A stretch of 64,000 bases of DNA from Gonatopus flavifemur (lineage: Eukaryota; Arthropoda; Insecta; Hymenoptera; Dryinidae), in the NCBI GenBank assembly GCA_018340375.1, contig JAFFJZ010000002.1, positions 26,802,001-26,866,000 of the forward strand, read 5' to 3'. This document shows positions 56,746 to 64,000 of this stretch, piece by piece. The notes under the pieces were generated by a model, which was not told where the DNA came from, ran no database searches, and saw only the letters and a list, made by a program, of their open reading frames with translations. The position numbers and the translations under genes are program-made. Each line of letters opens with the position of its first letter. Position 1 is the stretch's first letter.

Positions 56746-58677
56746 TCAGACCCCAAACAAATTGAGGTTTTCCCAGAGTTTTCATTAGCGATTGCACTAA
56801 TACAAACGAGAAACACGCACATGAAAGAGGAAAAATAGAATTCAAGACAGTCAACAGGAAGGAAGAAGTTGTTGGATCCATTTATACTGGATTCTGTTTG
56901 TATATTCTGAATTTCATTGCAAGGAACCTGTTTCTATGTTTTTGAAGTGACAGAGAGACGAGGAAAATGTCACAATGATTCAAAATTACTGGTGCGAACC
57001 CTATATTTGAGCGTCATTCGTTAACTAAAGAAGACGAGTAGTGCAATCGTCCGTCGTTGGTTGCCTGTTGCATGGTCGGATCACGTTCCTCACTTTGAAA
57101 CCGGTCAGCTTTAACTCTCGACTTCAGACAATATAGAATGGCTTCACAATAGCGTGAGGTTAGTGATTCAAGAGGAAATTCAACATTCGTACGGAAGAAT
57201 GAAAAGAAATTGTGGGTATCGAGCCACTTCAAAGCAATACATCGCACATTGATGTTTGTTGATTTCAGTGAACATGTTCAGGACCACAAAGTATTCCTGA
57301 TTCGTTTCAAAATCTCAAATGTTTTTTCCTTGAACGTATTCCCGTAGTATAAATCCACTGCTTCACTCAATTAAATGAGTTTTATTTTCAAAGCGTACTA
57401 TGCTGAGAGAAGTTTCGGATTAAATTTACTATGGCACTCCGCAACCTGGGAATAGGCTGTTCTCGTAATGATGATCTTATAATGAAGAGTTTGAGGTTTG
57501 AGGCTGGAAACTCACAACCACTACAATTCTAGAGTGAATTTTCCACTCTAAAAAGTAGGACTTTACTCGAAAAAAAAGAGCTCACTTCTAAAACTTATTA
57601 TAGTAAAATGTATGGTTTTTCATTCTTTCAGTACCATCGAGCACATTGGGGAAAATATCTATTTGTTCTTTATCTATAAAATATTCAATTGAATGAATTT
57701 GGTATTCAATTGGAGGCGAGAATTGATTATTTGTGACGAATCAATTATTTATTCAGAAGACCAATTCATTATTTGATTTTATTGGATATTTCAGTAATCT
57801 CAAAGAATTTGTTCTGGAGAAAGGACAAATAAAACTGTGTATTTTGTGGGAAGAATTGTTTTTCAGTGTAATTATTTATGTATATTTATGCATAATGAAT
57901 TTCTAGTTAGCATTAAAATAATTTTTCTGAGGGGAATTACTCCACATTGTGATATTTGATTTTTTCATGATCCAAAAATTTTAATCACAAATGCTTCACG
58001 AATTTTATTGTGAAGTTAATAAATGAAGTAATAATACTGAATTTCTAAAGATGTCCCATTAATTTGTAATGGACTTTCATTCCATAATCGTTTGAGTTTT
58101 AATTTTCCGATAATCAAATTAGTCACTAGATGTGAACGAACAGAGAAATCCAAAGACAGCGATTCTCTGTACAATCACCGATAATTTTTTCTGCTGACCT
58201 ACTTTGACTCGTACAAATCAAGTTAATGCAATTTCATTCCACATCATAAGTGAAAAAGAATCTTCCCTTGGGTAATCCCATCCGATACTATACGTATTTT
58301 ATCCAATCATGATCATCCGAATCCATAGAATTTTAATGAGGGAAATTTCATTTCTACAGATCAGTTTTTATACCGATAATTTGTTATCGATGCTCGCTTT
58401 GGAGAACAACACTTGATCTCCATCGCTTTCATATTCACACAACAAATAACAAATGATCCACACAAGGGAAATGGCTTCTCATGATAATCTCTGCTAGAAA
58501 AATTGCAAGATTCTTGCTCTGGCAGGAAATACTTTGCTGAATTATTGAAATTCGTCCCATTTTATTCTATTGATTATATAAAATCACTCAAAAAGGCCTC
58601 GTCAAAGTTTCATATACAATATTTCGAAGGCATAATCCTGGAAACTAACGTTCCTCCCAAAATATTTATTACAATAT
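56746..58677. other. AT-rich stretch with CACTC repeat fragment near 57475-57600
   Basis: The fragment resembles 5380-5610. Around 57640-57850, AATATTCAATTGAATG-type words resemble the arms of 33778-36493. The minus-strand frame 57014-57247 (77 codons) shows no domain. No gene is supported. Confidence 0.3.
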
Positions 58678-59005
58678 CCCAATCAGAAAAATCCGTAATA
58701 TGCCAATGTTGACAACAGGTGCAGTACAGTGCTAGTATTGGGTCTCCAACACTGGGTCAACACGTACGGGATCAGTACTGGATACAAAGAAATACAGTAA
58801 TATGCCTGTACTGATGAACCAGTACTGAGAACTCAATCCCGGCCAGGTACTAACCCAGTACTGGCCCTGCACTGATTGCGAATAATGGCATCAGTACTCA
58901 ATCCTCAGTACTGAAAAGCGTTATCATTCCAGACGAATGCCAGTACCCTGCCAGTCTTGGCTAGTACTGATGCAGTACTGCGCCTGTTGTAAATTTCTGA
59001 TTGGG
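58678..59005. mobile_element. CCCAATCAGAAAAAT element, GTACTG-rich (copy 1)
   Basis: CCCAATCAGAAAAAT is mirrored by AAATTTCTGATTGGG. TTGACAACAGGTGCAGTAC near the left is mirrored by GTACTGCGCCTGTTGTAAA near the right. The interior is dense in CAGTAC and GTACTG words. A second, interrupted copy starts at 59373. Confidence 0.75.
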
Positions 59006-59372
59006 ATGCCTCGGAAGTTTGGATCGTCTGTTCAAACAGAATCTCAACCAGAGGTGATCAAATATATTATTTCATCAACAATTATTGTCTCAAAATCAAT
59101 GTCTTCAAATATAACCGATATAAAAATTCATGTGTTGAAGATATCTCTCATGATCAGTTTACGATGTATTATGTAAACATGAAAAGATATCTTTTGGAAA
59201 GATCTAAAACTTGTCTCTTGTTTTTTAGATATTCTTCAGGGCATCCCGTAGACCTTAGAGTTACCAAATCTCTGTACCCAAAATACTCAAAGATAACTAA
59301 ATAAAATGGAATAAAACAATCAGTCACAGCTTCTATTCGTATGGAATAAGGTCTGGCTGGTTTCTCCACTTT
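59006..59372. other. No recognised feature
   Basis: AT-rich interval between two related elements. AAAAGATATCTTTTGGA at about 59182 resembles the left arm of 50711-52219. No gene. Confidence 0.3.
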
Positions 59373-60030
59373 CTCAATCAGAAAAATTCGATTTATGCCA
59401 ATGTTGACAACAGGCTGAGCACAGTGCCAGTACTGGTTCCCAGGAGTTGGCTAGCATGCACGGGTTTCGTACTGAATACATAGAAATATGGTACTACGCT
59501 TGTACTGATAAACCACTACTGAGAGTTTTATGTTGGCCATGTACTGATCTAGTACGAGCACTGCGGTAATTGCAAATAACAGAAAAAAACCTAACACAGC
59601 AACTCCAATTTTTGAGATTCAAGAGTAAAAAGAGGTCATTGGAGTACTGAATATCCAAGGCGTCTCAGAAAACATTGCCAGCCTTGTATATAACTCAAAT
59701 GCTGAGCATTTCCTGCTGTCTTATTATCACAGGAAAGATGTTTTAGATTTCACCTTAAAAATCCGCCTTTGGGAAGTTGGAAATATTTTCTAAGACACTC
59801 TTCAGATGTATACCAGTATCGCCTTTTGAACCGATTATAAATACCAGAGATCAAAATAAAGGGTTCTGTACTAGGATCAATGACAGTATCAATTGAAGGA
59901 AGTGGGTTTGTACTGACAGTCGTTACTGATTATTAGTACCGAGCCAGTACCAAATTTTCAGTACAGAAAAGCGTTATCATTCCAGACAAATGCCAATACT
60001 GCCTCATTACACACCGCTAGTACTCTGCGA
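59373..60030. mobile_element. CCCAATCAG-type element (copy 2, interrupted)
   Basis: Starts TCTCAATCAGAAAAATTCG and follows copy 1 to about 59580 (TGCCAATGTTGACAACAGG, GCAAATAACAG). It resumes near 59915 (TTTTCAGTACAGAAAAGCG, TTATCATTCCAGACAAATGCC). The roughly 330 bp between are absent from copy 1. The right end is decayed. Confidence 0.65.
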
Positions 60031-60172
60031 GTGTTTTCGTATTTTGGGTAGAGAGATTTAGTAACTCTCGCTTACACGGAATGTTCTTAAAAGAGAAAAG
60101 TTTTGTTTCTGATATATGAAAGATTTTTGTTGTTGTAGGAAACATGAAACATTTCAAATTTGTTCTGAGATA

Positions 60173-60640
60173 CCCTGGTGAAAATGGAAGCAGAAAGGAA
60201 AAGTTAATGAAGAATATACGACGGAGCCTCAACGAAAGGTGTAAGAAGAGTATGTGAAGCGGGAATTGAAACAAACAAAGCGTATACAATCGAAAGAAAA
60301 GAAATTAAACTCCTCTGCGGGAATCGAACCAGGGACTTCCACCGTAGTGTGAGAGGGTTTTATCAACTGAGCTATGGACCGCCGTTGGCATTGCCTGCTT
60401 AGAAACGTTATTTAAACTTAGAATAGATATAATTCGCACACGCTTGATGTAACCTACAGTTACGTCACATGAAGCGTGTTTAAAACGGGATCAAAGGCTT
60501 ATGGAGCGTATATGGAACGTATGATTCCATCACTTCACAGCAAACGAGCATTACACGCTCCAGGAAGAGGGAATTAAAACATTTTCCGCTTCGTATGCGC
60601 TTCCGTCGCGTTTTGTGTATACGCTTCATTTTCGCCAGGG
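60173..60640 (-). mobile_element. tRNA-like TIR element, copy E (best preserved, 468 bp)
   Basis: The ends are CCCTGGTGAAAATGGAAGC and GCTTCATTTTCGCCAGGG, with TA on both outer sides (60171-60172 and 60641-60642). The palindrome extends outward as AGATACCCTGG/CCAGGGTATCT, so the TA could be target duplication or terminal sequence. AAGCGTAT, GAAGCGT and ACGCTT words recur throughout in both orientations. The left third contains a tRNA-like segment on the minus strand. The right part carries the conserved AGAATAGATATAATTCGCAC, ACATGAAGCGTGTTT and AGGGAATTAAAACATTTTCC blocks. No protein is encoded. Other copies: 18829-19989, 46334-46766, 46767-47245 and termini at 48557-48642. Confidence 0.82.
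60311..60384 (-). other. tRNA-like segment in copy E
   Basis: On the minus strand, TAGCTCAGTTG (plus positions 60364-60374) is followed by GGTTCGATTCCC (60319-60330), a consensus-quality B-box. D- and acceptor stems do not pair, so it is not a functional tRNA. All four longer copies keep both boxes. Confidence 0.7.
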
Positions 60641-62974
60641 TATCTTCAATGTGTGTAGACAGCGGTCAGGGAAGTGGCCTGGCCATTCAGGGAAGACGGA
60701 ATGGGCCGATTGCATATTTGATTTGAAAAGAATAACAAACGAGGAGATGACAAAATTCCAGGTCTGGCCACCCTGACTTCGAGACATGAATTGTTATGTG
60801 GAAAGAGATCATTCAAAGGATATTAACCAGATAAAGTCTGCAACGTCCAAAAATTCGTCCGTTCATCAAATATCTAGAAGACGTCTATGCAACATTTTCG
60901 GTTGAATGTTCGACGTGATTTGTATTGGGGAGAAATCAGAAGCATTTATCCCCCTTGATCGGCAAACTTTCGATCCCCATTCCATTTCCCTGAATGATTC
61001 AAACTTTAGCAATATTGAGATACGAAATTTATGTCACGTGATCTCAATAAACAAATCAGAAGTTCTGAATATGAGAAACATTACGTGTCTTCCGCTTCTT
61101 CTCACTATTTTGCTTGCTAAACCAGAAACAGAAAGGTTTGTGAAATGGATTTTCACATAAAAATACGAGAGATTACGAATGAATAACTGAATTTTACTAT
61201 ACCCTTTATGGAATTGACCGTTCAGTGTTGAAAATTTCAACCCTACCTACTATTTTTCCTACAATATTCGTAATCTTCGTTTTACAAATCTTCCTGTTTC
61301 TAGTTCACTAAGAAAAATAACAAAAATTCTTATTTTTTCGAGCGGCATTTTTCTCCGTGCAGGTGTAAATGTTCACTCAACCTTTCATTACTTCAGATGA
61401 GATTCTGATACATCGTATCGTGATATCAATCTCATTATTGTATCCCTCTGGTAGTCATATCGCGTTTCTAATAACTCTATCGTTCCTATATCATCATACT
61501 GTACTATATCGGAGCTATATAATATCTGCAACAATAATTCACTCCCATCATGGTCGATCCTTGTTAGAAGAATTCCATGCCTTGAATGAATTTAAAAAAC
61601 TATATGAGAAAAATTCAGAGAATAATCAAGGAATGGTATTTTTAACAGTTCCTGAATCAGGTATCTTCATTTCTTGACTGGAATCAGACTCATGAGTTTG
61701 TTTTTTTATCCATCAATTCAAATATCGTGCATCGATGATCGATTGAAATTCGTTCTTGGCATTGAATTATGTTCTTTGATAGGAATCATCACGAGAAATT
61801 ACCTATTGGTATCTGAAAATTTTATGCTCTGTGATATAATGATATCATCAAGGTATCATCCAACTCGTTTCGGTGGTACACATGTACATGAATGCCGATG
61901 TCCAATCGAGATGACGTCATCGTTCGTAGATGAGCCGAACACGAACAAATGAGCGGTTATATGGTAGAATTTGCCAGTAACTTCAACGATTGCAATTAAC
62001 GGCTGATTCAATTAACTCATCCCAGTCAGGCGTTGTACACGAAACACCGATTATATTTTGTGGTTTCGAATCATATCAATGTAACCGTACATGGAACGTA
62101 TGGATATGAACTAGAACACCCATTGAGCTTACCGATTACTGTATCGATTGGATATGAATACATTAACCAAATCATGCGTAGTGAGTTTCAGGAATCGCAT
62201 TGTGTCCAATTTATGTTTTTTCAATTATACCACTCTCGCAAATTATTCTTCTGTTTCTCGAATAAAAAATTACTCGATCATTCGACGGATTATCAAGCGT
62301 GTTAATTGGAATTGAAAACTCATAGTTTTTCATATTTTCCACTATCAAATAAATAGATGTGTGCGAGTACTCAAAATGTTTGATTATTCTCCAGTTTTGT
62401 ACTACTCGAAATTTTCGAGCGACTCGAAAATCTTCCAGTAATTTGTCGATTTTCTTAGAATTATCATGAATCATCATTTGCAAAAGTTAGAATATTCTTA
62501 GAAAACATAAGGGACTCGACTCGAAAAAATCACTACCAATAAATATCGTTGGCTCCAACATTCCAAACATCTGTTATATTCTCTACACGGAGAAGAAAAT
62601 TTGCTGACGCGGCGAATTTCATTGCCAACCCAGGACAAATTCGCTATCACAGCTAATTGCATTGCTTGGAGATCAACGTGATTAACTGAAACAGTAACAT
62701 TCTCAGTATTATATGGGACATTCCATGCCAAATCAGCAGCAATTTACCTTCACATCTTCGATTTGTTTCTAATTCTGAGGGTCGATAGAGGCACCCAAAT
62801 GATGAAGTTTCACCGAATTTTAGCCCCTTCGGGGCATTTTTGCAGATTTGACAGGATAAACAAAAAAACGATTTTTTTGTTTCATTTTGGAATCTTTCAA
62901 GAATGGAATGATGAAAAGTTCTTAAAAAATTCATACATATGTATTGTTAGCCACTCTTTTCAGATAAATTTTTT
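60641..62974. other. AT-rich stretch; overlapping frames, no recognised gene
   Basis: Frames at 61369-61677 (102 codons) and 61674-61952 (92 codons) overlap by a few bases. They are Ile/Leu/Ser/His-rich without a recognisable domain. A terminal-type motif, CTACACGGAGAAGAAAATT, lies at about 62583 followed by GCGGCGAATTTCATTGCC, resembling 52220-52535. Nothing firmer can be said. Confidence 0.3.
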
Positions 62975-63786
62975 TGAAAAAGAACAACTAAAAATTTGAT
63001 AACAAGAATATATTTTTTTATAAACAAATCGATGTTTTGAATCAAACGCCTTCTTTAAAAAATTTGAAAAAATTCATAGTGATAGCCTCAAGTTTCACGG
63101 AAATTTTGGTTTATTGAAATCTGGAGAGACTCAAAAGTTGTGGAAGTTATGAATATTTTTGTGGAGTGATGTGCGTGAAATCGCTCCCCGGTTGATACCG
63201 TGGATAGCGCCTTCCAGTTTCAACGCAAAAAACCATCGAGGAAACTTCTGATTCCGGAAAACTTCAGACAACAAAGTTTTCTCACCATGTTTGAAGAAGG
63301 TTTCCTGAAATTCCCAGAGTTTTTACTTCAATTTTGAATGAGGTACGGACGATTTTCTATCAACTGGATTAAAATCGTCGATACGCCGCGCTGATAGAAA
63401 ATCGTCCGTACCTCATTCAAAATTGGAGTAAAAGATCTGGGAATTTCAGGAAACCTTCTTCAAACATGGTGAGAAAACTTTGTTGTCTGAAGCTTTCCGG
63501 AATCAGCATATCCGGAAGTTCCCTCGATGATTTATTGCGTTGAATCTGGAAGGCGCTATCCACGGTATCGACCGGGGAGCGATTTCACGCGCATCACTTT
63601 ACAAAAATATTCATAACTTGCACAATTTTTGAGTCTCTCCAGATTTCAAAGAACCAAAATTTCCGTGAAACTTGAGGCTGTCCCTATGAATTTTTTCAAA
63701 TTTTTTGAAGAAGGCGTTGTTTCAAAAAGACGATTTGTTTATAAAAAAAATGTTGCCGTTATTAAGTTTTTGGTCGTTCCTTCACG
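62975..63786. repeat. ~0.8-kb palindrome with long, highly similar arms
   Basis: The left arm (about 62975-63362) is mirrored by the right arm (63392 to about 63786) around a spacer of about 29 bp. Matching blocks from the centre outward include TGATAGAAAATCGTCCGTAC, CTCATTCAAAATTG, TCTGGGAATTTCAGGAAACC, AACATGGTGAGAAAACTTTG, GGAAGGCGCTATCCACGGTA, GGGGAGCGATTTCACGC, GAGTCTCTCCAGATTTCAA and AATTTCCGTGAAACTTGAGG. Differences are scattered single bases plus a small indel near the CCGGAATCAG block, so the arms are recent. The 73-codon frame at 63629-63850 comes from the arm and its flank. Confidence 0.88.
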
Positions 63787-63900
63787 GAGAAAAACGTATG
63801 GGAAAGGTGTAGCAGGGTTTACCATAATAATGGCAGTTTATATTTATTAATGGCATATGAATATGTATGAACTTTTGATCATTCCATTCTTGAAATATTC

Positions 63901-64000
63901 TACACTGAGAAAACAGATATCTTGACAAATACCATAATTTATGGATTTTCAGCGCTGGTCTGACCCGACCCGAGTAAAAATGTTAATTTCGGTTCGCCAA
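63901..64000. mobile_element. Start of a further TACACTGAGAAAA element, cut by the window end
   Basis: CTACACTGAGAAAACAGATA has the terminal signature of the other foldback elements. The matching end would lie beyond the window. Tentative. Confidence 0.35.

Noticed and set aside
60311..60384. Functional tRNA genes in the CCAGGG elements
   Set aside because: Only the A and B boxes are preserved; the D and acceptor stems fail to pair in all copies.
61369..61952. Two overlapping frames of about 100 codons as a two-exon gene
   Set aside because: The frames are rich in Ile/Ser/His as expected from chance AT-rich translation, and no splice or domain evidence supports them.

Overview
The window looks like intergenic or intronic DNA from an animal genome, most likely an insect. 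It is AT-rich and has no bacterial gene layout. It holds a 5'-truncated non-LTR retrotransposon, a mariner-type element, tRNA-derived SINE sequence and dozens of short inverted-repeat (foldback) DNA elements. A parasitoid wasp or another hymenopteran would fit this repeat content, but nothing in the sequence fixes the species. No complete, recognisable host protein-coding gene was found. Nearly every long open frame lies inside a repeat or is a chance frame of 60-130 codons. The best candidate host exon is a GC-richer block at 44042-44384 with plausible splice borders; weaker candidates are at 40511-40849 and 17831-18031.

Layout. 1-9.9 kb: degenerate repeats, small foldback elements (544-631, 2368-2467, 2803-3049, 5611-5928) and a larger inverted-repeat element (7354-8276). 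10.08-12.04 kb: a palindromic element split by a truncated LINE with a 34-bp target-site duplication. 13.38-14.58 kb: a dead mariner with a tRNA-Ser-like SINE inside it, every boundary visible. 15-17.4 kb: a cluster of foldback elements. 18.8-20.0 kb: first copy of a terminal-inverted-repeat family that carries a tRNA-like segment. 21.5-27.7 kb: nested and stacked foldbacks. 28.9-36.5 kb: long composite inverted-repeat elements, including a TA-flanked 0.88-kb element and a hAT-like element with a perfect 8-bp duplication. 36.5-44 kb: mostly unique AT-rich DNA with a few elements. 46.3-48.6 kb: an inverted pair plus a fragment of the tRNA-like family. 50.7-52.2 kb: a three-level nest (foldback containing hAT containing another inverted-repeat element). 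53.7-60.6 kb: further elements, including the best-preserved tRNA-like copy (60173-60640). 63 kb: a palindrome of about 0.8 kb with long, very similar arms.

Taken together this is a transposon graveyard whose insertion order can be read directly from duplicated target sites. Two patterns stand out. One is a family bounded by CCCTGG...CCAGGG that combines DNA-transposon-like ends with internal Pol III A/B-box-like sequence. The other is a terminal signature (TACAC-G-GAGAAAA type) shared by many hairpins whose interiors are unrelated. Named superfamilies are judged by eye from motifs, termini and duplications; no database search was possible.
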